Shown: positions 35,793 to 46,649, counted from the stretch's first letter. The stretch is 64,000 nt of DNA from Macrolepiota albuminosa (GCA_027475525.1 JAMWFC010000058.1:705270-769269); one strand, 5' to 3'. Numbers and translations: made by a program. Notes: generated by a model not told the origin, from the sequence alone.

Positions 35793-38508
35793 TCGGAGAT
35801 GAAATGATCTTTCTCACCACAGAGTATGCAGACGCCCTCCCTTCTCCGTCGTTCCTGCACATCCGTCGGGACCTCGATCCAGGGTCGTCCCTTCTTTTGA
35901 AGCCGGTTGGCTCGGAGGGCCTCCTCGTCCCGTTCGTCGTCGAAGTCGAAGTCTTCGGGGTCTCCCGGGGGTTCCTCGGGGCTTGGCGCGTCGCCCGGGT
36001 CTTGGGTGGCCACGGCGGCGTTGAGCTGGGCCTGGGGGCGGGTGCCGCTGCCGGGGTTAGCATTGGGCGGGCCGCGACTCACCGGGGGTCGGCCGCCAGG
36101 GAACGCGGGGGGACCGGGGTTTCGACCTTGGGGGTTGGGAGCTTCGCCGGAGGGCCAAGGGGGTCCTCCTCTAGGGTTCCAGGGGAGTCGGGAGCTCGAA
36201 TACTCGCTGCGGTCTTCCCAGTAGCGCTGGTCGATCTGCATGACGAGGGCCTTGTATCCGTCGTAGGAGGGTTGTTTCGGGGCGAGTCGGAGGACGTCCT
36301 TGATACGTTGTGGGAGGGCGCGGCGGAGGGCGTACCGGAGGGCGCTGTAATTCCAACCTGTCTCGTAAGCTTCCTTTTCAAAACGTACGATGAAGGTCGT
36401 GAAACGTTCTTCAGAGCGCATCCGGAGGTTGAAGAGGTTGTCCTCGGCCTCGGCCACGGTGTCGTATATCCCGAATTTCCCGGAGAACTCGTCGACGAAG
36501 GCTTGCCAGCGGGCGAGTGCCGGGTTGTTGGGGTCGAACTGGATGAGGGCCGTGTAGTGATCGAAGGCGATCCCTTGGAGGTACGAGGCGGCAAAGGCCA
36601 CCCGGGAGCTGTCAACCTGAAACGTGAGCGGCTTTGCCTGAAACGTGTTAAGACACTGGGTGAGGAAGGTACGCCATTTCCGGGGGTCCCGGCCCGTGAA
36701 CGCATCAGGTTTCTGAATGTCTAGGCGTCCTTCGCGGGCGAGGGCGTCGCGAGCGTCGTCCGGTCCGGCAGCGTTACGGGGAGGGGGGCCAGCGTTGTAA
36801 TAGTAGTAGTAATGATTACCCCCCCCTCCTTGAGGAGGAAAAGCACCAAGGGCGGGGCCCCACCCGCCGGGAGGTCCTCCTCCGGGCGGCTCACCTGGGG
36901 GACCACGCCCGGGAGGCCCGTTGTCCCAAGGGGGTTCGTTCCTGCCAGGAGGGGGGCCGGGTCTCCACGCCGGGAGTGGCGGAGGTGGAGGGCCTGGGGG
37001 TCGTCCTCGAGGTTCAGCTGGGGGTGGCGGAGGCGGTCGGGGAGGGTTCGGCGGTGTCGGGTCGGGCGGAGGGGGGTTAGGTGCTGGGTCGGGTGCCGGG
37101 TTGCGCGGGGGACGTTCATTCCGGGAGGGTCGGGCTTGCATCGGGGGTCGCGGGGGGTTCCGTAGGTCGAAGTGGGGTGGCGGATCGCGGCGGAAGTTGC
37201 GTTCCGGAGGGACCGGGGCGGACGTGGCGGGCGGTGCTGGTGCCGGGGCGGGCGCGGGCGCGGGACGTTGTTCGTTGTTATCGCGCGTGAGCTCGTCAAT
37301 GTAGCATAACGTGTCGTCCGTACTAGGGGTGTCCACCCGGGCTGTACCGGGGTTCGTCGGGGCCGGGGGTCGGGCGTTGTCTGTTCGCGGGAGGGGTTCC
37401 AGGGGTCTTTGAGGCTGTCCCCAGGTCTCGAAGGTACTAGGAACGGAGTTAGCCCTGCGGCGAGTTGACAAGCCTACCGTGCGAGCAGCGGGTTGATCGA
37501 AGAGGCCTCCTGTCGGGTTGAGGGACCGTAGTATGGCTGAGGCGTTCTGCCGTTCTTCCCGTTGCCGTTGCTCCGGAGTGGGGACCGTGGGGGCTGCCGG
37601 GACTGCTGGGGCCGGTTCCGGGGGTTCCCGTCGAATGTGAATCGAGCGACCTGGGTCCGCGGGGTCGTTGAGGGGTCGAGGGGAGGGGGACGCGTGGACT
37701 TCGTCGAGCAGTTGCTGTAATTCTTCCCGGAGGATCGTGTTGCGCCTATACTTTACCATGGTTTGCTCCGGGAGTTCTCCTCGCGTGAGGCGATCCCCGA
37801 ATTCGACCAGGCAGTGAGCCCATTCCTCCGGAGTGCCTTCGAAGTCGTCGTGCCCGAATTCCACGAGCAGCGTCCTCGTCCGTTGCGCGAAGTCCTCCGG
37901 TGAGATCCTGAGGGAGCGGAGTATCTCGTCCCGTTGCCGTTCATACTCCTCGAGGCGTCGTCGTCCCATTGGCGAGGGAGGGGTTCGAGCGGGTGGAGCG
38001 GCGGCCGGGTGATGAGTTCATACTCCTCGAGGCGTCGTCGTCCCATTGGCGAGGGAGGCGTTCGAGCGGGTGGAGCGGCGGCCGGGTGATGACGAGGGGG
38101 GTAGTCGGGGTAGTAGGGGGGTCCTCGGGGTTCTCGGGGTTGGGGGACGGGGCGCTGGTAACCGTAGTAGGGGGTGGGTGCAAAGGGGCCCTCGCTGGGG
38201 GGAATCGGGCGAGGCCCACTGGGTACAGGAGGGGTCTCCGGCAGGCCCCCGGGAATGCTCCGGTACGAGGGGACCTCCACGGGTCGTGCCATGGCTAGGT
38301 TGGGCGGAGGGGCCCAACTGGCTGAGGGCCCCAGATCATAGAAGGATGGGTCGGGGGCCCAGTGGCGGTGGAGGTACTGAGGTTCGTATGGGAGGGGTGG
38401 GTAGACAGGGCGGGGGGTCTGTGCGGAGTAGTGGTCGGGTACCGGGCGTCCGTAAGGGTCGGTCTGGTACCCCGTGGGGTAGTAGGTGTGAGTATACGTA
38501 GCCATCAA
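35699..38508 (-). CDS. Chromovirus Gag
   Basis: Structural protein of the retrotransposon particle. Start ATG 38508 ([20 protein letters not shown]). An N-terminal Pro/Tyr-rich part is followed by [11 protein letters not shown], which would continue into [13 protein letters not shown] except for a 77-bp tandem duplication (37,939-38,092) that shifts the frame; with one copy removed a single frame runs to the stop at 35699. The middle is highly Pro-rich. The capsid-like core is around 36,720-36,200 ([20 protein letters not shown]). The C-terminal CCHC zinc knuckle [14 protein letters not shown] (about 35,835-35,794) binds RNA. The frame ends ENDPAI, and pol is in the -1 frame. No classic slippery heptamer is visible at the overlap. 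Confidence 0.88.
37939..38092 (+). repeat. 77-bp tandem direct duplication
   Basis: 37,939-38,015 repeats at 38,016-38,092 with one G/C difference (37,982 versus 38,059). Removing one copy restores the gag frame. Confidence 0.93.
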
Positions 38509-38525
38509 GAACGGTGTAAGGAAAG

Positions 38526-38538
38526 AGTCTTGATATTA
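38526..38538 (-). promoter_or_regulatory. Chromovirus primer-binding site complementary to its own LTR
   Basis: The 13 bases directly inside the 5' LTR (element strand TAATATCAAGACT) are the exact reverse complement of AGTCTTGATATTA at 38,904-38,892 inside the LTR. No gap separates it from the LTR. This is the arrangement of Tf1/sushi-type self-priming elements, which use the folded-back 5' end of their own RNA instead of a tRNA. Confidence 0.75.
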
Positions 38539-39325
38539 TGTCAGGTTCCGCTGAGTCGGGGGCTTTCCGGGAAAGCGACGCCCTTACGATGCGGACTTGA
38601 TCTACGGATACTCGGGTGTCTGGAACGCCGGGGCTAGGACTCCGGGGTTCAAGGCGAGGACAGGGGTAATCCCGGGAGAGGGGACTAGAGTCCGGGGGTT
38701 TTAGGTGGGAGTAGCTGAGGATAGGAGGGGGTCGAGTCGTGAACCGGAGGTTCTAAGACGAGACCAAGTTAGTAATTTAAAGGTCGCGAAGTGCGTACCA
38801 AAACTTATAGCACGCGAATACTAAGGCGTGCCGGTCGAAGCGTACCAAACGAGGCGTGCCAGTCAAACAAGAGGGCACGCAATAACCAATGTAATATCAA
38901 GACTAGCGAATACAACAAGGAACTACGCTATAAGTACTACGGGGCCGGGTCTCGGGGTTCCGGGATGTCTGGGATGGGTTCCGGGGGTTATTGAGTAGCG
39001 GCAGGGGGTGCGTACCGGGATCGCGCGTGGGGAGCGCGCGATCAATTGGCGCGGAGGGAGTCGTGATGCGTGGGGCGTGATGCGTGATGGCTTGATGCGA
39101 GCCGCGTGATCCGATCGTCGATGGCGGTTGATCCCGGGGTCTGTGATGCAGGGGTCCCGGGGGCTGGCTGATGGCGATCGGTGGCGGTTGATGGCGGTCC
39201 TGATGCGCGTGATGGCGGTGTCGGCGGTCGTGATGGCGGGGCGTGTCCTGTGGGGTCGGAGGGAGGGTCCCGGATGGTGTTCCGGGGGTGTCCCGGGGTG
39301 GGCCCGGAGGGAGGGGGTCGTGACA
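38539..39325 (-). repeat. Chromovirus 5' LTR
   Basis: 787 bp. On the element strand a TATA-like CTTATAG (38,934-38,928) lies about 27 bases before the self-primer sequence that begins at 38,904. U3 would therefore be about 421 bases and R-U5 about 366, if transcription starts there. Confidence 0.93.
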
Positions 39326-40565
39326 TCCACGGATATCAGATTGTGGGTCAAGTCCGGTGCGTGCAATGCATTGTCGAATGTAAGTTCGATCACCTCACCG
39401 TTATACTGAACCCACTTCCGGACTTTTCCACAGCCATGTATTTTGAACTCGGCACCTTTCGCGGTTGTGCCTATGGTATCCTCAGTCGACGGTGTGCCAT
39501 ACGTTATGAAGTCCGCTTTATTCGTGAAGAAGTGGCGACTTGCTGCGGAGTCAGCGTATGTGGTAACGTTCCGCGTCATTCCCGACTCTAATGTGGCCGT
39601 CACTGCAAATGCCAAACAGCGACTGTTGTTTGCATTGCTGGCTGATACTACCGTCGCATTCGCCTGTGGTACTCCGTTTGCATTTGACGTACCCGCAGGT
39701 GTGGTTGATGTCGTTGTCGCCGTCGTTGTGGTATTTTGGGTGGGCTTGTTATTCTTCTTCCACCAGTCAGGGAACTGCCCTTCTAACCCACCACCCTTTC
39801 TAAAACACTTCTCCTTAGTATGCCCTGCTCGCTTACAGTTCTCGCACATTGTCTTATCCTTCTCTCCTCGGTGTCCACCTATATGCGTTGACAACGCTTG
39901 AACCGACTTTGAGGGGGCTATTGCATTTGGTCCATGGAGCAATAAAGCGTGCGTGGTAAGCCTTGATATTACTTTTGCTGACTTGTCCTCTGCCATCAGT
40001 GAGCCGGTGACTGCTGCCCAAGAACTTGGCATGGATTTAATGATGTATGTCCTAAACCGCTCATCGGTAATTCCTGCTCCCTGATCATTTGCCTTCGCCC
40101 ATGCGGTGCACATTGCTCTAAAGTGCGATTCGATGTTGAATCCGTCTGTATACTTGATTGCGTTTAGTTCTTCTTCGGCATGTATTAATCCCAGATCAGA
40201 TTTCGCGTCGTGTATTACGGTGAGCGACGTCCACACGTCTGCCACCGACCCTTTCATATTTACTCCAGCCCCTATCGGATTTATAACGTTCAGGGTAATC
40301 ATGCTGCGCGCATATGCGTCACGTTGGATCCATTCCTCGGGTGTAGGGTTGAGGGCACCCCACCATTTCGTTTCCGTACCCCAGGTTCGTTCCCAGCCTT
40401 TCCTTTTCCTATGTTCTCTGCAGGGTTTGTAATTGATCCATCCAGGTACCCCAATAATCCACGTCCTCGCGCTGCTTCAGTGATGACAGTCTTAAAGTTC
40501 ACCCAGTTTGACCCGTCAAATTTTTCCTCGGTCGATAGCAGGAACAATGAGGGATTCTGTGCCAT
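39326..40565 (-). pseudogene. Copia gag and protease (broken by frameshift)
   Basis: Upstream half of the Copia polyprotein. ATG 40565 begins MAQNPSLFLLSTEEKFDGSN. One frame change is needed near 40,395 to continue as TKWWGALNPTPEEWIQRDAY. Gag contains the CCHC zinc knuckle CENCKRAGHTKEKC (about 39,840), then the protease motif YADSAASRHFF and HAPDLTHNLISVD, where the chromovirus inserted at 39,325/39,326. Rejoining across the insertion also appears to need a one-base correction. Confidence 0.83.
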
Positions 40566-40630
40566 TGAATTTGGCTTTCAAGTTCAGTTCGGTCGATAAG
40601 TTCTTCAGTGAGTCGTTTACTATTCTGAGT

Positions 40631-40648
40631 GGCTCGGGGCCCATAACC
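40631..40648 (-). promoter_or_regulatory. Putative Copia primer-binding site (initiator-Met half-tRNA type)
   Basis: Immediately inside the 5' LTR the element strand reads GGTTATGGGCCCCGAGCC. The first 12 bases pair, with one G-U wobble, to an initiator-Met tRNA anticodon stem-loop (GGGCUCAUAACC), as in Drosophila copia where a cleaved tRNA primes. The tRNA sequence is from general knowledge, not from this window. Confidence 0.45.
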
Positions 40649-40864
40649 TGTTTGGTACAGACTCAGTCGGTGTAACAACGACTATATTATAGTCTACCTG
40701 TTTGGTACAGACTGTAATACGCCATCAGCATATATAATACTTATTGTACAAGAGTCCAACATACCTCAGTCGGTGTAACAACGACTGAGGTATATCCGTG
40801 TTCCGCCCCCCATTATCTCGCTACTAATCACGTGTGCTTGACGCGTTCGCGATCCTCCCCAACA
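40649..40864 (-). repeat. Copia 5' LTR
   Basis: 216 bp, matching 25,054-25,269 except one A/G difference (in CTGTTTAGTAC versus CTGTTTGGTAC). Flanked outside by the TGTTA duplication. Confidence 0.92.
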
Positions 40865-42383
40865 TGTTATTTTACCAGAACTAATTGAGCTGTTCTTGGT
40901 CTTGAACTTGGCTTATATGAATATATTAGTTTTCTCAGTACAAAAGTCTCAAGAAGTAAATGTCCAGCAAGAGAAAGCTGTCAGTATTGAATAGCAGCTC
41001 TCAGCATTCTGGACTTGAATGTCTGAGCAGGTTGAATTTATGAACTTAATACAAGGAAGAGTAAGCTTTCATTCCATATTTTTTTACATCACAGAAAAAA
41101 TTGAGTTACATCTGTAATTTAATTCATTTTCCTGATTGTTCATAGTAAGAGATATTATTAATTCCTGTGTAAAACGGTATCAAGAGCTCAGACAATAATG
41201 TAGTCATCTCTTTAGGAATTAGTGCAGCCCTATACTTCGAACTAGCCCTCCTCATCCTCCCATCAGTTAGACCAAAAACTCTTCTAGGGCACAAGACATT
41301 CGTAGTACTTGGTGACTGTGTATACCTGACACGGTAAAATCTTGGTTGGAGCCGATGGTATCCTTCCAAGCGACCTTCTGTGAAGACTTTCTAACTAGTG
41401 CATATGACTAAAGGGAAGGATCCGAACTATGGGTGGGTACAAATAGTAGCTACCAAGCTCAAATGTAATAAATGGACCGGAACCGAGCCGACCCCTGCCG
41501 TGCCGGAGGTACCACCGGTATTAAGGAATCTTCAAACTGACCGGTAGTCTGTGGGAATGTGGGAATCAGCTTGGAAAAAACCCCTAGTGTGCCGCTACTT
41601 TGCGTCTTCTCTGTCGCTCGGTTTATGATCGGAGTCGCCAAAGATGCAGGAGAGCAAACAGTTTAAGGCAACAAGAATCGTTTTGTCTTCGAGACAGTCA
41701 TAGTAAAATTCGGGATCATAATTGGAGCGAAAGAGTATTTTGATTGCGTTCGCTCCGGCTAATTTGAATCCGGGTCTTCGTGTACAAATTTGGGGTGAGT
41801 CAATGTATTTTTCCAAGGTATCTAAGATTGAGAGGCAAATCTGGGAAGAGAGTGTATGTTATTGTTTGACTTATAGAAGTAATTTGATCTTGTCAGTTGG
41901 GAATAAGTGCACGATCTGAGAAGTTCACGGCTCAACGTGGAGACATCAGCGTTAAAACTCTGACCTGCTGCTGCAGGGACTTTCTACGATCACTTGGCAT
42001 AAAATCGTGTATTCAATAACAGATCAAGTTCCTACATTATCTAAGTGTTACCCATCCCCTTCCCAATCAAGGGGGACACTGATGTAGTGTAGTGGTGAAA
42101 TTACTAGGACCTTGAACAGCCAAGGTTTGCAAAGGGGACAGACTGCATATTAACGTTCGGTACAAGATTTACGCACGGCCAATACTTGGCTGGGACAAGA
42201 ATACTCACGCCACAGTGAGAATGGCACGAGGACTCGGAGCCGGACCATCAGAAGCCGATCCGGCTATGTCCGAATCTTATCAGACAAGGACCACTGCTTG
42301 CTTCATCTCAGGCTTGCCGACTTTAAAATCCCATACCTCACAAACTACCCTTACCCACACCCATAGTGTCCCTCTTTCACGTC
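40865..42383. other. Intergenic; upstream region of HapX
   Basis: About 1.5 kb between the Copia target-site duplication and the HapX start. AT-rich on the left. No family-recognisable gene; the last few hundred bases should contain the HapX promoter, which in other fungi responds to iron status. Confidence 0.4.
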
Positions 42384-44152
42384 ATGACCTCCCCCTCAAT
42401 GGCTACAAATATCGTGTCCTCATCGTCCACTCTTTGGGCCACGGGTCAGTTGGTCCACTATCATGTACGACGACTCCTGCACTCATGTCAGCCCAGCTTC
42501 CAAAGAATGGGTAATTGCGCCCAAACCAAAGCCCGGACGAAAACCCAAGAAAGATGTATCCAACGCTACCAAGTCCGAGGGTGATGTGTGTTGTTTTCTT
42601 TTCCTGCGTACCTGCCTCGTCCAATAATAGCGACCCTCATGTAGACAGTCGACCTTAAAGGACGGCGAATCCAGAATAGGTTTGACCGCATGTTCTCTTG
42701 TAACTGAATCTAAGCTGATTTGTTTCAAGGGCCGCACAACGTGCTTTTCGCGAGCGTAAGCAGTCGCAGCTCGCGGAACTTCAAGCCCGTGTTCAATCAT
42801 ACGAACAGGGAGAAATTGAGCGTAATGTCGCTCTTCAAAACATAGCGAAGCGTCTTAAGGAAGAAAACGAGATTCTACGTGCCGAAAATGCCATGCTCAA
42901 AGAGAAACTACTTAAAACCGAATTTTCACCAGCACTTCGTTCAGAGAATGACAAGAAACGGCTGAGAGAGGATTCCTCGGTTGTCAGCACCACCATTAAG
43001 CGCATCAAGGCCGGCGAAGATTCCCCTCGACGACTCCCTATATTGTCGTTCACACCTTCCTCCCCTTCCACAGTGTCTTCTCCAGATTCTCCGGACAGTT
43101 CTGACAATAGATGCTCGCCATTGCCAAATTATGAAATGCAGTCCGACCCCATCCAGCCTTCTCAATTACTCGAGTATTCCTCATTGAAGCCAACCCAAAT
43201 CGACGGCAATACTTTCCCCCCCTTCGATTGCGGTTTTTGTACTGAAGATACGCCATGTATGTGTCGTGAACTCGTACAGCAAGTGCATCCTCAGAACAGT
43301 TATGATCAATCAAACCTCGCTTCTACCATACACACGACGAATCACATTCAGTTCATCACAGGGCCACCGTCACATCCTGAATGTATCCTTGAGAATCTTC
43401 CACCTTATCAGCCGGCGGTTCCTCTCCGTCGTCGACCTGGGACATCCAATGTGAACAGTGTATTTGCAGTCACTTTACCCACTTCACAAGCACCAACCGT
43501 AACCTGCTCCGGAGACCCTTCAAATTGCATGGCTTGTGCGGATGATGCCTTTGGAAAAGCTTTCTGCTTAGCTATTGAAAAATCCGTGGCTTCGAAGGCA
43601 TCTTGCGCTGATTGTCCATGCAACCGGAATACATCTCCCAGCCGCCTCCATCGTGGTTGTTGCGAAAATCCGTCGAGTTGCGATTGCCGCCCAGCAACGT
43701 CTGATCATACACCCTCTACCTCGATGATTTCTTCAATCGAAGAACAAGGTCCTCAAAGTATGCCTACAAATGACGCATGGCAGCAGATAAAAGCGCACCC
43801 AAACGTTTCCTTTGCTGATCTTGCCCTCCTTGCCGAGGTTGTTGTGCGTAGGTCTAAATGTACCGGACCGAAGGTCGTCATTTCGCCAGCCTTAGAATCC
43901 GTGCCACTGGAGCGCACAGCCTCGCCTATTAGTAGCACGAACCACCTACCAGTAGATCATGAATCCGTTCTGTTGACGGATCCGCATGCTCATTTTCGCG
44001 CGAAGGAGCGTGTGCGCTCAAGTGGAACGTCTCCTTCTCCAAGACTTGTCCCTCAGGACATTTTAATTAGATGCGGACGACAACGGGTACGTGAAGTGCA
44101 AACAGATGCAGTCCACGCTGCACTCCGTCTTCTTGATGCCAAATTTACATAG
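42384..44152 (+). CDS. HapX: HapX iron-regulatory bZIP factor with Hap4-like CBC-binding motif
   Basis: Nuclear regulator that works with the CCAAT-binding complex to repress iron-consuming pathways and activate uptake under iron limitation. Exon 1 42,384-42,444 (MTSPSMATNIVSSSSTLWAT). An intron to 42,496 joins it to SKEWVIAPKPKPGRKPKKD, the Hap4-type CBC-interaction motif. A 19-nt micro-exon (about 42,662-42,680) supplies RRIQNR of the basic region, which continues AAQRAFRERKQSQLAELQAR and a leucine-zipper-like coil to about 42,930. Three Cys-rich segments follow: CGFCTEDTPCMC, CSGDPSNCMACADDAFGKAF and CADCPCNRN with CCENPSSCDC. These are the candidate iron/Fe-S-sensing regions of HapX. The stop at 44,150-44,152 is 58 bp from the convergent PPR gene. 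Confidence 0.9.
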
Positions 44153-44210
44153 CCCTGAAACTCATTTTTTCCGCCTTGTTGGAGTAGACACTATTTGTAC
44201 ACTATTACAA

Positions 44211-46649
44211 TTACTCGTTTGGAGGATCATTCTGTAATATTTTACCATTTTCATCTTTCGATGTCCGTCTGACATCTCTATGCATTTTCCCACTATTCCA
44301 TAGGGCTTTGAGCCTATTCAGCTTCAAATGAAGCGCGAGTCTGTCTTCCTTGGGTAACTCAAAATTGCCTTTTTCTTGTTTTGTGTGAAGCAAACGGAAG
44401 GCCTGAGCTAGGCGTTTCAACGGAACGTCGTTGTATTCGGCCGGAAATGGCTGAATATATGTCCACAACGTTCGTAAAACGGTCTTAGCCATCGTATAAG
44501 CTCCAATTATGAAGAAAGAGCTGGCGACTGCATCGATTGATGGCACATCCGGCGCGATACCTGATGAAATCATGTCTTCGAAAACTTGTATCGCTTTATC
44601 TGGATTACCCTTGTGAGCATATCCGACGATGAGGATGGTGAACATGACGACATTCGGCTTGACGCCTGCACTAGATGCTGAATTCATGATATCGGATGCG
44701 CCCTCGGGATCGTTCGCTCGTGCAAAGCCTTCCATCAATGCGCTAAAATGGTATTCGTTAGGAAAAATTCCCCGTTCCAACATGACGTTCAAGATTTCCT
44801 TGGCTGCGTCCAAATTAGGCCGGATGAGACTATCATGGCGAATGCGGAAGGAAAGCATAGGGGCATCGCTCAGTATATCCCGCGATTTGAGTGACTCTAT
44901 AGCAGGACGAACAAGACTTCGCTGTCGTAGCGCCTGTGAAACCTCTATGCCTGCTGTAGGGTCGAAGGAGGCTGCATCACCAGATAGACGATGTTCTGGG
45001 TAGGGCCTTACATGAGCCTCACGAACATTGGAGAATCTTGCTGCGACATTGTCCCACCCAAAACCGTAAACGATATTCTTCTCGTTTCGAAGGATGCTGC
45101 TAAAGATGATATGTAAGTGGCGTAGAGTCGGTAGAATATCGGAAGAGCAAAGGTGGCGGAGTATGCGCGACAAAACTCGTGCATGACCACCTTCGACCCG
45201 CTTGACATGATTCATGAGAAGTTCCAATGTTGCGGCAGAAGGCTGAACATTGTGTTCATGCATGATCTGCAGAACAGTCTCCATGCCTTCCAAACCATGG
45301 GTTGATAGAGCACCTTTAATGAGCGAGTTAAATATACGAACGGTTGGTGGAATATTAGAGGGGACCCATGGCAGGTCATCGGACGTCGTCGACGACAACA
45401 AGCGATCAAATAGAGGTGACGGGTTCCCGTCAGGATTACACAAATTTGCAACCATACGAACAGCAATATCTCCCTTACCACCCATGTATAGAGCATGTAT
45501 TAACGAAGCAAGGGCATTAGGGGTGATCCGCGTTTCGGCTACCAGCATGGCTCTGAATATCTGCAGTGCACCACGAAGGTTAGAGAGTGAGGCTTGATAG
45601 TTTATGAATAAGCAATATGTAGCGGCATTTGGAGTAAGGGGTTCAGAAATAGTTGGGATGTCCTGGAACCCTGCAGACTCGGTGTTTGAGGTATCCTGCC
45701 TTGGAGTCATCGTCGCGAGAATGGGCTCCATGAGGGTTCGGTTAAATAATTTTGACAATTGTAGAGCGCCTGTGATATCATGTGCATCGAAACGAAGAGT
45801 GATCAAGCTGTTAACCAAAGCGACGGCACTCGTTGGTGTGAGATCTCCAAGGCCTTGCAAAGCTTGAATCTCTACACCCTGATCCGGCCCCAACCGTCGG
45901 TAATGGGTTGCAATAGTAGCATGTGTAGTCGCATCTGGTGCACAGCCTGCTCTTGTCATGATTTGGAGACACTCCTTTGCTCGGTGGATATCGCAATTGC
46001 GAAGATGGCCAGACAAAATAAGGTGAAATGTACGCCTCGTGGGTTCCAAACCATGTTCCTTGAATTCTTCCAGAATGTTTTGTAGTGCTTTGTAATTTTC
46101 GGTCTCCACATAAGCGCGAGTCCGCCAATTTAGCAACCGTAAACTCAAACGTCCTCGATGCTGTTGTGCAAGAGAGACAGCTGATAGGATACCATTCCAA
46201 TTCTTCTTCTCTGCTAGACGGAAAGAGACATCCTCATAGGCGACGTATCCGAGTCCATATCCAAGAGTATACACAATGTGAAGGAATCGCAAAGACACTG
46301 CAGGACGTGTCGTCAATGCAAGGGTTTCTGCAATCTGACGCGCATGTTCGTAGTTTGAGAGATGTGCAAGCAGTGCTGGAGACTTTTGCAGTTGCCTGAT
46401 AATTGATTCATCGCTTCCATTGCTGAGGAAAATCACTTTTACGCGGTTGATGACGTCCGGAGGTAGGGGTGAATTGAGAACGTGTTTCGTTGATGATAGA
46501 GACGAGTTCTGGTTCGTGATGGGCCGAGAAATGACCGTGGAAACTGTCCATAGACATGGGGAGACTAGAGCGTAAGCTCGATGAGTTCGGTATTTATGAG
46601 AGCAACAATGGTAGAGGTAGCCTTGGCTGAGACCGACCCTCTTGAGCAT
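44211..46649 (-). CDS. Pentatricopeptide-repeat protein, probably mitochondrial
   Basis: Single exon of 812 codons if ATG 46649 is used. I prefer it because MLKRVGLSQGYLYHCCSHKY is a basic, acid-poor presequence; the frame is open further up to 46757. PPR-like helical pairs run throughout: GLEPTRRTFHLILSGHLRNC, AGCAPDATTHATIATHYRRL, ALQIFRAMLVAETRITPNAL, LQIMHEHNVQPSAATLELLM, ERGIFPNEYHFSALMEGFAR, SAGVKPNVVMFTILIVGYAH, and MISSGIAPDVPSIDAVASSF. PPR proteins bind organellar RNA sequence-specifically; here the likely role is processing, stability or translation of a mitochondrial transcript. Transcript target unknown. Convergent with HapX. No frame damage. Confidence 0.87.
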   Translation of the reverse strand: MLKRVGLSQGYLYHCCSHKYRTHRAYALVSPCLWTVSTVISRPITNQNSSLSSTKHVLNSPLPPDVINRVKVIFLSNGSDESIIRQLQKSPALLAHLSNYEHARQIAETLALTTRPAVSLRFLHIVYTLGYGLGYVAYEDVSFRLAEKKNWNGILSAVSLAQQHRGRLSLRLLNWRTRAYVETENYKALQNILEEFKEHGLEPTRRTFHLILSGHLRNCDIHRAKECLQIMTRAGCAPDATTHATIATHYRRLGPDQGVEIQALQGLGDLTPTSAVALVNSLITLRFDAHDITGALQLSKLFNRTLMEPILATMTPRQDTSNTESAGFQDIPTISEPLTPNAATYCLFINYQASLSNLRGALQIFRAMLVAETRITPNALASLIHALYMGGKGDIAVRMVANLCNPDGNPSPLFDRLLSSTTSDDLPWVPSNIPPTVRIFNSLIKGALSTHGLEGMETVLQIMHEHNVQPSAATLELLMNHVKRVEGGHARVLSRILRHLCSSDILPTLRHLHIIFSSILRNEKNIVYGFGWDNVAARFSNVREAHVRPYPEHRLSGDAASFDPTAGIEVSQALRQRSLVRPAIESLKSRDILSDAPMLSFRIRHDSLIRPNLDAAKEILNVMLERGIFPNEYHFSALMEGFARANDPEGASDIMNSASSAGVKPNVVMFTILIVGYAHKGNPDKAIQVFEDMISSGIAPDVPSIDAVASSFFIIGAYTMAKTVLRTLWTYIQPFPAEYNDVPLKRLAQAFRLLHTKQEKGNFELPKEDRLALHLKLNRLKALWNSGKMHRDVRRTSKDENGKILQNDPPNE

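Larger units (their letters stand above)
28308..39325 (-). mobile_element. Complete Ty3 chromovirus, nested in the Copia element
   Basis: 11,018 bp as given, about 10.8 kb if three 77-bp scars are removed. LTRs of 787 bp (28,308-29,094 and 38,539-39,325) appear identical, with TGTCA...TGACA ends. The target-site duplication TCCAC lies at 28,303-28,307 and 39,326-39,330. It carries gag with a zinc knuckle, pol (two protease-like domains, RT, RNase H, integrase, chromodomain), a polypurine tract GAGGGGGGGTGA at 29,095-29,106, a self-complementary primer site, and an additional antisense gene between pol and the 3' LTR. Strongly GC-rich compared with its flanks. The LTR identity and near-intact frames suggest a recent insertion that could still be active. 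Confidence 0.95.
25054..40864 (-). mobile_element. Ty1/Copia retrotransposon, interrupted by a nested chromovirus
   Basis: Bounded by 216-bp LTRs (25,054-25,269 and 40,649-40,864) with TGTT...AACA ends and a perfect 5-bp target-site duplication TGTTA (25,049-25,053 and 40,865-40,869). The LTRs differ at only one position that I can see. Without the nested insertion and its duplicated TCCAC the element is about 4.8 kb. A polypurine tract CCGGGGGAG abuts the 3' LTR at 25,270. The putative primer site GGTTATGGGCCC abuts the 5' LTR at 40,648. Coding order on the minus strand is gag, protease, integrase, RT, RNase H, the Copia order. Coding frames are broken repeatedly, so it is not autonomous. 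Confidence 0.93.

Noticed and set aside
35793..36063. N-terminal 90 residues of the long pol reading frame starting at 36,063
   Set aside because: They are an out-of-frame translation of gag (Pro/Arg/Ser-rich) and the frame joins pol only because of the 77-bp duplication at 35,540-35,693.
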